The notes below the pieces were generated by a model, which was not told the DNA's origin, made no database searches, and was given only the letters and a program-made list of their open reading frames with translations. From JBATTK01 sp049670505 (lineage in GTDB: Bacteria > Bacteroidota > Bacteroidia > Flavobacteriales > Flavobacteriaceae), in contig JBATTK010000059.1 in NCBI GenBank assembly GCA_049670505.1, positions 1-39,471 on the forward strand: DNA of 39,471 bases. The letters are read 5' to 3'. Position 1 is the first letter of the stretch, and each line of letters opens with the position of its first letter. A program made the translations under genes and the position numbers. Shown piece by piece: positions 17,318 through 25,265 of the stretch.

Positions 17318-17703
17318 TATTCTTTTTTTTTATTGATATTGGTGAGAGGGAAATCGGTCTCTATTTCCTTTTGCAGTTCCGCAATCCTCTGTTTCTGTTT
17401 TAGCACCAGTTTTTCCCGCTGTTGGCGTTCCCATTCCTTTCCCATAAATTTTTTGGTCACCAAAACGTCAAAGGTATGAATGGCTAACAAGAAGGCCCAA
17501 AAGGTAATGGCCCAAACAAACCAATTATATTCCTCCCCATATTTTAGGATTTTATTGATTAAAATCAAAAAAACGCTGCCCACCAGAAAAACAACAAAGT
17601 GGGTGTAGAGTCTTTTCTTTTGCCTTATGCGGGTTTGTGCGGACTCCAACAGTTCATGCTGTTGCAGATTTATTTTGGTCTCTTTTTTGTTTTTGGAAAA
17701 CAT
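17317..17703 (-). CDS. 2TM-domain membrane protein
   Basis: A 128-residue protein with two hydrophobic helices (about residues 36-53 and 63-82) joined by a short KYGEEYNW loop. It is flanked by basic N-terminal (ARIRQKKRLYTH-like) and charged helical C-terminal segments. This matches the 2TM domain family common in Flavobacteriia, sometimes fused to or next to LytTR/histidine-kinase genes; none is present here. It is translationally coupled to folA. Function unknown. Confidence 0.8.
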   Translation of the reverse strand: MFSKNKKETKINLQQHELLESAQTRIRQKKRLYTHFVVFLVGSVFLILINKILKYGEEYNWFVWAITFWAFLLAIHTFDVLVTKKFMGKEWERQQREKLVLKQKQRIAELQKEIETDFPLTNINKKKE

Positions 17704-17712
17704 GCTAATACC

Positions 17713-17731
17713 TATCTTTAATATAAAGATA
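17713..17731. promoter_or_regulatory. Divergent promoter candidate with inverted TATCTTTA elements
   Basis: TATCTTTA, a 3-bp spacer and TAAAGATA form a perfect 19-bp inverted repeat in the 58-bp gap between the divergent 2TM/folA and PLP-enzyme genes. Each arm is a 7-of-8 match to TAnnTTTG in its own direction, so the two genes may have overlapping -7 elements. No good -33 elements are visible. Confidence 0.35.
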
Positions 17732-17761
17732 CATTAAATAACACTTATCAATTTCTTCCAT

Positions 17762-18847
17762 ATGCAAAGTTTCATAAAGGAGTTCCCTATAACAAAACAA
17801 TATATTTATGCGAATACCGCTGCTTCGGGTCTGCTTTATGATAGTTTGTTGGATTGGAGACAAGAGCATGATTTGGATGCTTTGATCAGTGGTATCCCCT
17901 TGAAGGAAAAATGCGTGGGCTTAATTTCCGAAACCAGGGATACCGTAGGTGCCTTTTTTGGCTGCAAAAGGGAAAATGTTGCCTTGGTCCCCAATTTTTC
18001 GCTAGGTCTAAATATGCTTTTGGAGGGTTTGGACAAGACGCATAAAGTGTTGCTCTTGGAAAATGACTATCCCTCTGTAAATTGGCCTTTTGAAAGCAGG
18101 GGGTTTCCCATTTCCTATGCTAAGATTGATGAAAATCTGGAACAGCGTATTTTAGAAAAGATAAGGTCCGATACTATTTCCGTTCTTGCCCTTAGTCTGG
18201 TACAGTGGCTGAACGGGATACAGATCGAACTCGATTTTTTGAAGACCTTAAAAATGGAATATCCGGATTTACTTATCATAGTGGACGGGACGCAATTTTG
18301 TGGTACGGTGGATTTTAATTTTGAGGAATCCGGTATAGATATTCTCGGGGCAAGTGCCTATAAATGGTTATTGGCAGGGCATGGTAACGGCTTTCTGCTT
18401 TTTAAGGATAACGTAAAGAACAAGGTTGCTATAAGATCAATTGGCCTTAATGCCGCCAATGGGGAGGTAGGCAAAAAAGAAAGTATTAGGTTTTCCAAAC
18501 ATTTTGAACCCGGGCATTTGGATACTTTAAATTTTGGGAGTCTTAAGTTTTCATTGGAATATTTGAAACGAATCGGGATGAAACGTGTAGGGGAGAACAA
18601 CCAAAAGCTTTCACAAAAAGCTAAAAATGAATTTACCGATCTAGGACTTTTGGAGCCCAAAGTAGTCTCTAGAAAACAGCATAGTACCATATTCAATATT
18701 AAGGGAGATGATACTACTTTTCAGCATTTATTGGATAATGATGTAATCTGTTCCCGCAGAGGTGACGGAATTCGACTAAGTTTCCACTTTTATAATACCG
18801 AAAATGACATTGATCGTATTGTAAAAATCCTAAAAATAGGAAAATAG
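17762..18847 (+). CDS. Class V aminotransferase-fold PLP enzyme (possible EgtE-type lyase)
   Basis: A 361-residue fold-type I PLP enzyme. Asp175 (IIVDGTQ) should bind the pyridine nitrogen, and Lys201 in GASAYKWLLAGHGNGFL should form the internal aldimine. NTAASG (18-23) and the C-terminal CSRRGDGIRLSFHFYNTE are typical of the cysteine desulfurase/class V group. No catalytic-loop Cys like that of SufS is evident, so it is more likely a lyase, kynureninase-like or isopenicillin-epimerase-like enzyme. The ergothioneine genes egtD and egtB lie less than 1 kb away, and the pathway needs a class V C-S lyase (EgtE). That role is an inference from neighbourhood; it is not in the same operon. Confidence 0.8.
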   Translation: MQSFIKEFPITKQYIYANTAASGLLYDSLLDWRQEHDLDALISGIPLKEKCVGLISETRDTVGAFFGCKRENVALVPNFSLGLNMLLEGLDKTHKVLLLENDYPSVNWPFESRGFPISYAKIDENLEQRILEKIRSDTISVLALSLVQWLNGIQIELDFLKTLKMEYPDLLIIVDGTQFCGTVDFNFEESGIDILGASAYKWLLAGHGNGFLLFKDNVKNKVAIRSIGLNAANGEVGKKESIRFSKHFEPGHLDTLNFGSLKFSLEYLKRIGMKRVGENNQKLSQKAKNEFTDLGLLEPKVVSRKQHSTIFNIKGDDTTFQHLLDNDVICSRRGDGIRLSFHFYNTENDIDRIVKILKIGK

Positions 18848-18997
18848 CATTTGGTTACTTCAAAAATCAGACCCCATTTTTAATAAAAATGAACTTAATG
18901 TCTTCTGTATTTTATCAAATTGATAAATATGACCTTAATCATTGTTGGTGAGCAATTTAATACTTTTTTTTGCATCATAAATTTAAAACTGATTATT

Positions 18998-19294
18998 ATG
19001 TCAATAGCAAAACAATATTTAAAGAGTAAGCCTATATGTAAAGTAACATTTACGGTACCAGCGGAAGCTGCAAAAAAAGTGGCCGTGGTGGGTGACTTTA
19101 ACAATTGGAATCCAAAGGGAAGCCTACTTAAAAAATTGAAAAACGGAACTTTTAAGGGAACTTTTGATTTGCCCAAGGAGAGCACTTATGAATTTAAGTA
19201 CATCATTGATGGCAATTATGTAAATGAGGCCGAAGCCGATCGTTACCAATGGAATGATTTCGCCGGTGCCGAAAACGCTGTGTTAGAAGTATAA
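18998..19294 (+). CDS. Small glycogen-binding (isoamylase-type E-set) protein
   Basis: A 98-residue stand-alone early-set domain related to CBM48 and the AMPK-beta glycogen-binding module. CKVTFTVPAEAAKKVAVVGDFNNWNP contains the characteristic Gly-Asp-Phe-Asn-x-Trp, followed by YEFKYIIDGNYVNEAEADRY. Stand-alone copies of about 100 residues are frequent in Flavobacteriia. The frame is open upstream to 18920, but MSIAKQYLKSK at 18998 is the natural start of these proteins. Function is presumed to be alpha-glucan binding or regulation; unproven. It converges on the DUF427 gene. Confidence 0.85.
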   Translation: MSIAKQYLKSKPICKVTFTVPAEAAKKVAVVGDFNNWNPKGSLLKKLKNGTFKGTFDLPKESTYEFKYIIDGNYVNEAEADRYQWNDFAGAENAVLEV

Positions 19295-19322
19295 GATTAT
19301 GGGAAATGTTGCCATTGGGGAG

Positions 19323-19604
19323 TTATTCCTCAATGGTAACACCCTTCCAAAATGCTACTTTACCCTTAATTTGCTTGGCCAGTTCACTCACTTCTGGATA
19401 ATACCAAGCAGCATCGGTATTTTCTTTTCCCTCCACGTATAGGGTGTAGTAGGATGCCACTCCTTTCCATGGACATGTGGAATGGGTATCGCTAGATTTA
19501 AAGTATTCTTTTTTAATACTGTCCGCAGGGAAATAATGGTTGTTTTCTACTACAACGGTAGTGTCACTTTCCGCAATTACGGTATTGTTCCAAATGGCTT
19601 TCAT
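19323..19604 (-). CDS. DUF427 domain protein
   Basis: A 93-residue protein covering a complete DUF427 domain: MKAIWNNTVIAESDTTVVVENNHYFP, then the conserved STCPWKGVASYYTLYVEGKENTDAAWYYPEVSELAKQIKGKVAFW. The Cys-Pro-Trp-Lys-Gly core and the closing Lys-Val-Ala-Phe-Trp are the family's hallmarks. It begins only 5 bp after egtD ends, so it is the last gene of an egtB-egtD-DUF427 operon. Biochemical function unknown; association with ergothioneine genes or redox metabolism is inferred from position. Confidence 0.88.
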   Translation of the reverse strand: MKAIWNNTVIAESDTTVVVENNHYFPADSIKKEYFKSSDTHSTCPWKGVASYYTLYVEGKENTDAAWYYPEVSELAKQIKGKVAFWKGVTIEE

Positions 19605-19609
19605 ATCGC

Positions 19610-20581
19610 TTAATTTTTTTTGAAGATATAATTTTTGTATTGATTTTGCGGATCGCTATATTCTGTTTCAATTTGCAATCCGGCTTTTTGGGCCAGCCAT
19701 CTCACCACTTCATCATCGTACTTTTGTGAAATCTCTGTATGTATGGTCTCCCATGGCTTGAATGGAATGACCAAATCTAACTTTTTTATGTTCACGGTCT
19801 GGGCTTCCTTGGCTACTAAATAACTTTTGGCAGTTCCCGTTTCGGGATTATAGACTTCCCAGTGTAAAAATTTGTCAATATCAAAATCTCCTTCTAATTC
19901 ATTATTGATACGAACCAATATATTTTTATTAAAAGCTGCGGTTATGCCAGATTTGTCATTATAAGCATCCAGTATGGTCTGGGGATTTTTCTTCTGATCA
20001 AAACCCATGAACAGCAAATCGTCTTCTTGCATTAGTTCCTGAATACTGTGCAAAAATTTGATAGCCTGCGGATGTAGCAGATTTCCGATATTGGAACCCA
20101 AGAACAGAATTACCTTTTTGCCACTATCAAGATTATTAATGCCCTGTAAGGTCTCAAAGTAAGTTCCTTGCTGGGTTTGAATAGGTATATTGGGGATTTC
20201 TTCCCGAATGGAATTTTCTAAAATATCCAGTACATTTTGACTGATGTCAATGGGTAAATAGTTGAAATTGACCTTATTTTCCGAAAAATACTTCAGTAAG
20301 ATTTTCGTTTTTTTCCCATCGCCTGCCCCTAGTTCTATTAAGTTGAAATAGTCGGTGTCCTTGGTGAATAATTGAGCTATCTCTTCCGTATGGGTAGAGA
20401 GAATATCGAATTCACAATCCGTAAGATAATATTCCGGCATATTCATGATATCCTGGAATAGTTTATCTCCTTTTTCATCATAGAAATATTTAGAAGATAA
20501 ATGTTTGGGGTTATCGGTCAATCCTTGGAGCACTTCTTCCTCGAATTGCGTCCTGAAAATAGTAGTGGTTTTTTGCTGCAT
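19610..20581 (-). CDS. egtD: L-histidine N-alpha-methyltransferase EgtD
   Basis: A 323-residue SAM-dependent enzyme that trimethylates histidine to hercynine, the first step of ergothioneine synthesis. LIELGAGDGKKTKILL (81-96) is the SAM-binding motif I. SKYFYDEKGDKLFQDIMNMPEYYLTDCE (30-57) is the signature N-terminal region, with the Tyr-x-Thr/Leu-x-x-Glu segment contacting histidine. IDISQNVLD and LFLGSNIGN continue the Rossmann core. Length is normal. It starts 16 bp after egtB, in one minus-strand operon. The methyl donor is made by MetK, encoded at the right edge of the window. Confidence 0.95.
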   Translation of the reverse strand: MQQKTTTIFRTQFEEEVLQGLTDNPKHLSSKYFYDEKGDKLFQDIMNMPEYYLTDCEFDILSTHTEEIAQLFTKDTDYFNLIELGAGDGKKTKILLKYFSENKVNFNYLPIDISQNVLDILENSIREEIPNIPIQTQQGTYFETLQGINNLDSGKKVILFLGSNIGNLLHPQAIKFLHSIQELMQEDDLLFMGFDQKKNPQTILDAYNDKSGITAAFNKNILVRINNELEGDFDIDKFLHWEVYNPETGTAKSYLVAKEAQTVNIKKLDLVIPFKPWETIHTEISQKYDDEVVRWLAQKAGLQIETEYSDPQNQYKNYIFKKN

Positions 20582-20597
20582 GTTTCTTAAGTCGGGA

Positions 20598-21758
20598 TTA
20601 TTTGGCTAACCTTAATCCAGTAAATTGCCATCTAAGATAAGGGTGAAAAAAATTACGATAAGTGGGTCTTGTGTGTTTAATAGGAGTAGCTACGGAACCG
20701 CCACGAAGTACCTTCTGGCCTATCATAAATTTACCGTTATACTCGCCCAAGGCCCCATCCGCTTTTTTATAATTAGGGTAGGGTAGATAGGCACTTTCCG
20801 TCCATTCCCAACGTTTTCCCCAGGGGAAAAAACGCTGTGCCGTTTCCCACTCAAATTCTGTGGGCAAACGGTAACCTTTCCATTGGGCGTAGGCAAAAGC
20901 TTCAAAATAAGAGATATGCGTAACGGGATAATCGGCATTTACTTTCTGCAGGCCATTCAATGTATAATGGTGCCAATCCCCATCTATCCTATGCCAGTAC
21001 AGTGGAGCTGAAATAGAGTTCTGATTGACCCAGTCCCAACCTTCCGCATGCCACAGATCAAACTTTTTGTATCCACCGGCCTCAATGAATTTGATAAACT
21101 CCCCAGCTGTTACGAGCTTGTTGGAAATCTTATAAGGTTGCAGGTATACTTTGTGTTTGCCCAGCTCGTTATCATAGCAGAAATCATTGGTCATATGGCC
21201 AATTTCATATATTCCTTCTTCTATGGAAATCCATTCCTGTAGCTGTTTTTCAGGGAAATGCTCTTCAAAATTATCCGAATAGACGGGAAGTAGCGGGTTG
21301 TTGCCCAGAATATATTTGATATCGGTCAATAGTAATTCTTGGTGTTGTTTCTCATGATGAATGCCAATTTCTAGAAGGCTTGACAGTTCCAAATCCAAGT
21401 TTTCTTCAAATAACGATTTTATAGCTTTGGTAACATAATCCCTATACTCATACACCTTTTGAACGGAGGGGCGCGATAAATTACCGCGATCGGCACGTAC
21501 CACCCGCTTGCCCAGGGTTTCATAATAGCTATTAAATACAAAAGAAAAATCTTCATCGAAAACAGCATAGTCCTTACTATATTTTTTAAGGATGAATTCC
21601 TCAAAGAACCAAGTGCTATGGCCTAAATGCCATTTGGGAGGAGATACATCCACTACAGGTTGTACCACGTAGTCCTCTATCTCCAGTGGTGTACAAATAT
21701 GCTCCGTACGTTTGCGGGTCTCCAAAAAGAAATCCAGTAGGGTTTCGGTAAGTATCAT
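20598..21758 (-). CDS. egtB: Ergothioneine biosynthesis sulfoxide synthase EgtB
   Basis: A 386-residue non-haem iron enzyme that joins hercynine to a thiol (gamma-glutamylcysteine or cysteine) as a sulfoxide. The N-terminal DinB-like domain holds a three-His iron site: His47 (WHLGHSTWFFEEF) and His135/His139 (HHEKQHQELLLTD). The C-terminal FGE/sulfatase-modifying-factor domain (about 175-386) includes HLP-like GYRLPTEFEWETAQRFFPWG, VLRGGSVATP and a final FTGLRLAK. It is somewhat shorter than actinobacterial EgtB (~430 residues). Which sulfur donor it uses cannot be told here. No egtA or egtC is nearby, consistent with (but not proof of) use of free cysteine. First gene of the egtB-egtD-DUF427 operon. 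Confidence 0.93.
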   Translation of the reverse strand: MILTETLLDFFLETRKRTEHICTPLEIEDYVVQPVVDVSPPKWHLGHSTWFFEEFILKKYSKDYAVFDEDFSFVFNSYYETLGKRVVRADRGNLSRPSVQKVYEYRDYVTKAIKSLFEENLDLELSSLLEIGIHHEKQHQELLLTDIKYILGNNPLLPVYSDNFEEHFPEKQLQEWISIEEGIYEIGHMTNDFCYDNELGKHKVYLQPYKISNKLVTAGEFIKFIEAGGYKKFDLWHAEGWDWVNQNSISAPLYWHRIDGDWHHYTLNGLQKVNADYPVTHISYFEAFAYAQWKGYRLPTEFEWETAQRFFPWGKRWEWTESAYLPYPNYKKADGALGEYNGKFMIGQKVLRGGSVATPIKHTRPTYRNFFHPYLRWQFTGLRLAK

Positions 21759-22341
21759 GAAATGAGTTATGATTTACTAGGATTAGGTGTTAGAACAGCT
21801 ATTATGGTCTGAAACTATCTGTTATCGCAGGACAGAAACCTTGGAAATGCATATTTCCACTGTATTTGCGACCCACCTGACAAAGTTCTAATACAGAATC
21901 CAAGTTTAAAGATACGGAAAATATGTTTTTTTTGAACGAGAAGAGGTTAAGATGGTGTTAAACCCGGGAGTGGGTAAATGATGGGAGCAGTTTCCTGACT
22001 TTGTTGCGAGGGAATTTTTTTATCCCGTATCTTTCTATCATGACCACTTACCATTCCGATTATCAATTATGGAAAAATTTACTTCTCTGAATATTCCTTT
22101 TTCAAAATCTCCCTAAATAGTAAAAAAGCGTTAAAGTACGTTTACGTTTTAAAACGAAACAAGCTGTGTCCACGATCTTTTGCTGCTTGGACATATAAAG
22201 TTATTAACATGAAAACCTTGTAATAAAAATAAGATTTTACTTTCAATTGAGAAAAGATTACTTTGAAGGCAGTTATAAATACTGCCATTGGGGAGGTGTG
22301 AAACTTTCCCTTTAATTATTAACCATTTAAAATAAGAGAAA
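21759..22341. other. 583-bp intergenic region between divergent egtB and amylase genes
   Basis: I see no convincing gene here. It contains an AT-rich spacer with several inverted repeats. TGGAAAT/ATTTCCA with a GCAT loop is at 21842-21859, and CTGTATT/AATACAG with a 23-nt loop is at 21860-21896; both lie on the egtB leader side. The palindrome CGTTTTAAAACG (22145-22156) and TGTCCA/TGGACA (22167-22172, 22188-22193) lie on the amylase side. No full TTG-N19-TAnnTTTG promoter is evident for either gene. Operator or leader functions are possible but unproven. Confidence 0.5.
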
Positions 22342-24996
22342 ATGAAAGACCCCGGACACCTACTTTTAACTTTCTTGCTCATGACACTGTTCATGGGACG
22401 GGCACAAGACAGGAATCTCCCATTTGTATGGGAAAACGCCACGGTATATTTTGTATTGACCGATCGTTTTGAAAATGGCGACCCTACCAATGATTTTTCC
22501 TATGGAAGACAACAAGACGGGGCCCCCTTAAGAAGTTATGAGGGAGGAGATTTACAAGGCCTGATCAACAAGTTAAATGAAGGCTATTTTGATGATTTGG
22601 GCGTAAGTGCCCTTTGGATCACTCCGCCTTACGAAAACATTCACGGCTCCACGGACGAAGGACAGGGTAAAAACTATGCCTTTCATGGATATTGGGCCAA
22701 GGATTGGACAACCATCGACCTTAATCTTGGAGATGAGGCCTTGTTTCAGAACTTTGTGGATACCGCCCATGACCGCGGTATCAGAGTGATTATGGATGTG
22801 GTGCTCAATCATGTTGGTCCGGACAATCCACAGGATGAAAACTGGCCTTCAGATTGGGTTCGCAGAGATCCTACATGCAATTTTTCGGGTCCTGGCGGTA
22901 CCATTCCTTGTGAATTGGTAGATAATCTTCCGGATATTAGAACGGAAAGTAATGCGGCCGTTTCTTTGCCCGGCTGGCTGTTGACCAAATGGGAGTCCGA
23001 AGGTCGCCGCGCCGAAGAAGAAGCCGAGTTGGATGCCTTTTTTAATAGAACAGGCTACCCAAGGGCTCCCCGCTTTTACATTATTAAATGGCTGGCAGAT
23101 TATGTGCGAAACTTTGGTGTAGACGGATTTAGGGTAGATACGGTGAAACATGTGGAAGAATCGGTTTGGATCGATCTAAAATCGGAATGTGTAATTGCCT
23201 TGCAGGAATGGAAGGCCAATAACCCGAATAAAAAGTTGGACGATAGGCCCTTTTGGATGACCGGGGAGGTTTTTAATTACTTTGCCCTAAGCATGCAACG
23301 GGTATTTAATGGAGATGGTTTTAATGTTGACTATTATGCGAACGGTTTTGATAACCTTATTAATTTTGGATTTCGGTCCGATGCCAATAATGGTTTGGAA
23401 GGACTCTTTGCTAGCTATGATAATTTACTTCAAAATCAACTGGGTGCTGGCAACAGTACCATGAATTTTTTGGCGAATCACGATACTCAAGAGGTTTTTG
23501 ACCGAAATAGGACTAGAACTTTTGAAGCCGGTACAAAGCTTTTATTGTCCCCATCAACGGCACAGATCTACTATGGGGATGAAACGGCAAGGACCCTTAC
23601 CCCATCCGGGGGCGTTCAGGGAGATGCCACTTTGCGCTCCTTCATGAACTTTAACGCCTTGAACGACCCCAATTCTTTGGCTTCCCTTACGCTATTACAT
23701 CATCAAAAGATCGGAAGATTCAGGAGGGAACATGTATCGGTGGGGGCAGGAACCCACAGTTTGGTGCAAAATACGCCCTATGCGTTTAAAAGGGAATTTA
23801 ACAACGGTTCAATTTCGGATAAGACCCTGGTGTATTCCGGAAATGATGGGGATTTTGCCAACGCGGTCAACCTGTTTAATTTATGGCCCGATGGTACCGA
23901 ATTACGCGATTATTTTTCGGGGAATACAGCTACGGTAACCAATAATTCGGCAGACTTTAATAGCTCTTTTGGACTTTTATTGATAGGCGAGCCTGCTGGC
24001 GGGGATATCATTATTACGCCGCCTACAAGTTTTACGATAAATGCCAAGCAACCCAACGACTGGGAATCAATATACGCCTATCTGTATAATAAGAATACAA
24101 ATACCGTACTTGCAGGAACGCCGGCTTGGCCCGGACAGCAAATGCCTAAGCTTACAGGGAGTAACGTATGGAATACCTTGAGCATCAATGTGCCCAGTGG
24201 TGTAAACGCTGATGATGTGGGGATTGTTTTTAATAATCAAAATAATGGGAGCCAGACAGTGGATTTATCGAGAAATAGAAATGGCTGGTTTGAGTTTACT
24301 ACAGGCGGAGCCCTAAGAAATGGAAACTGGACGGATAATTGTCCATCGGACTGCCCCGATGCAAGTACTTCATTTAGAATATATGCAGAGCAGCCGGGAG
24401 ATTGGAACGTCATTAATGCCTATATCTTCAATACAACCCAAAATGGTACATTACCAGGAACCTCAGATTGGCCCGGTGCCCAAATGACCAAGCTTTCAGG
24501 AACCAATGCCTGGTATTACTATGATATTAATATTCCTACCGGTGCAAATCCTTCTGAAATTGGTGTAGTGTTCAATAATGGGAACAATGGAAGCCAGTCC
24601 GTAGATTTATCAAGGGATAGGGAAGGATGGTTCAATTTCACCACGGGCGGTGCTTCCCGAAATGGAAATTGGAACGAAACATGTCCTTTTGATTGTCCTT
24701 CGGTCGCACTTAAAACATCACCTGCGAGGGACGAGCTCTTTTTGAATGAAAATAGAGTTGTTGTATTTCCAAACCCTTCTTCGGGCCAAGGTACAATGAG
24801 TATTAATTTAACACAGGCGGAGGATGTAGCAATTGTTATTTATAATATGACGGGGAAAGAAGTTGATACGGTTTACAAGGGATCCTTGCCAACGGGATCT
24901 TCAACACTGAACTACCGGTTAAGCCAATCGGGGACCTACATTTATACCATTCGTATCGGGAATCAAAAAAAGAGCGGAAAACTAATCATTAACTAG
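22342..24996 (+). CDS. Secreted alpha-amylase family GH13 protein with two starch-binding repeats and T9SS tag
   Basis: An 884-residue exported glycoside hydrolase acting on alpha-1,4-glucans. The signal peptide ends near GRAQ (residue 22). GH13 motifs are DVVLNH (152-157), GFRVDTVKH (262-270, nucleophile Asp266), MTGEVFNY (acid/base Glu309) and FLANHDTQ (stabiliser Asp381). Two tandem CBM26-like modules follow at about 562-672 and 677-787, each beginning with a QP.DW segment and ending with a GW.(E/N)FTTGGA..NGNW segment. The last ~80 residues (VVFPNPSSGQGTMSINL to GKLIIN) form a type A T9SS sorting domain, so export and possible surface attachment through the gliding-associated secretion system is predicted. 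The gene stands alone; no susC/susD pair is nearby. A terminator follows. Confidence 0.95.
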   Translation: MKDPGHLLLTFLLMTLFMGRAQDRNLPFVWENATVYFVLTDRFENGDPTNDFSYGRQQDGAPLRSYEGGDLQGLINKLNEGYFDDLGVSALWITPPYENIHGSTDEGQGKNYAFHGYWAKDWTTIDLNLGDEALFQNFVDTAHDRGIRVIMDVVLNHVGPDNPQDENWPSDWVRRDPTCNFSGPGGTIPCELVDNLPDIRTESNAAVSLPGWLLTKWESEGRRAEEEAELDAFFNRTGYPRAPRFYIIKWLADYVRNFGVDGFRVDTVKHVEESVWIDLKSECVIALQEWKANNPNKKLDDRPFWMTGEVFNYFALSMQRVFNGDGFNVDYYANGFDNLINFGFRSDANNGLEGLFASYDNLLQNQLGAGNSTMNFLANHDTQEVFDRNRTRTFEAGTKLLLSPSTAQIYYGDETARTLTPSGGVQGDATLRSFMNFNALNDPNSLASLTLLHHQKIGRFRREHVSVGAGTHSLVQNTPYAFKREFNNGSISDKTLVYSGNDGDFANAVNLFNLWPDGTELRDYFSGNTATVTNNSADFNSSFGLLLIGEPAGGDIIITPPTSFTINAKQPNDWESIYAYLYNKNTNTVLAGTPAWPGQQMPKLTGSNVWNTLSINVPSGVNADDVGIVFNNQNNGSQTVDLSRNRNGWFEFTTGGALRNGNWTDNCPSDCPDASTSFRIYAEQPGDWNVINAYIFNTTQNGTLPGTSDWPGAQMTKLSGTNAWYYYDINIPTGANPSEIGVVFNNGNNGSQSVDLSRDREGWFNFTTGGASRNGNWNETCPFDCPSVALKTSPARDELFLNENRVVVFPNPSSGQGTMSINLTQAEDVAIVIYNMTGKEVDTVYKGSLPTGSSTLNYRLSQSGTYIYTIRIGNQKKSGKLIIN

Positions 24997-25023
24997 TGTA
25001 TTTTAAATACAGCGCTTTTGTTG

Positions 25024-25056
25024 AAAGGCCGTGGAAATTTCCATGGCCTTTTTTAT
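25024..25056 (+). terminator. Terminator of the amylase gene
   Basis: A 14-nt arm AAAGGCCGTGGAAA is complementary (one G-U pair) to TTTCCATGGCCTTT, followed by TTTT. It lies 28 bp after the amylase stop. Confidence 0.85.
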
Positions 25057-25159
25057 TGGATTCGATCATTCATTGGTTAAAATCCCGTCTTAGGTAGGTA
25101 AATATGAAATTTCGTTATTGGACTTTCAGTTTCCAAGAAACTATTTAATATTTGACAAT

Positions 25160-25197
25160 GTGCCTTCGATACGATTGCCGGGCAATCACTCAGGCAC
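25160..25197 (+). repeat. REP-like hairpin unit A
   Basis: GTGCCT and AGGCAC (25160-25165, 25192-25197) form an outer stem. GATTGCC/GGCAATC (25173-25179, 25181-25187) form an inner stem around a single G. The asymmetric internal loop TCGATAC opposite ACTC lies between the two stems. The same architecture occurs inverted at 25214-25255 with different stem sequences but an identical internal loop. Confidence 0.7.
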
Positions 25198-25213
25198 CAA
25201 ATAGCCTAATAGG

Positions 25214-25255
25214 GTCATTGAGTGATTTTCGATTCGAAAATCGTATCGAAATGAC
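25214..25255 (-). repeat. REP-like hairpin unit B (inverted copy)
   Basis: On the plus strand, GTCATT/AATGAC (25214-25219, 25250-25255) is the outer stem and GATTTTCG/CGAAAATC (25224-25231, 25235-25242) the inner stem around ATT. The internal loop is GAGT opposite GTATCGA, the reverse complement of unit A's loop. It lies 16 bp from unit A in opposite orientation, the arrangement of bacterial BIMEs made from REP units. Confidence 0.7.
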
Positions 25256-25265
25256 ATTCCAGCTT

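Noticed and set aside
22145..22156. CGTTTTAAAACG as a LacI-type operator of the amylase
   Set aside because: A single 12-bp AT-rich palindrome without a second copy or an adjacent regulator; kept only as a note in the intergenic description.
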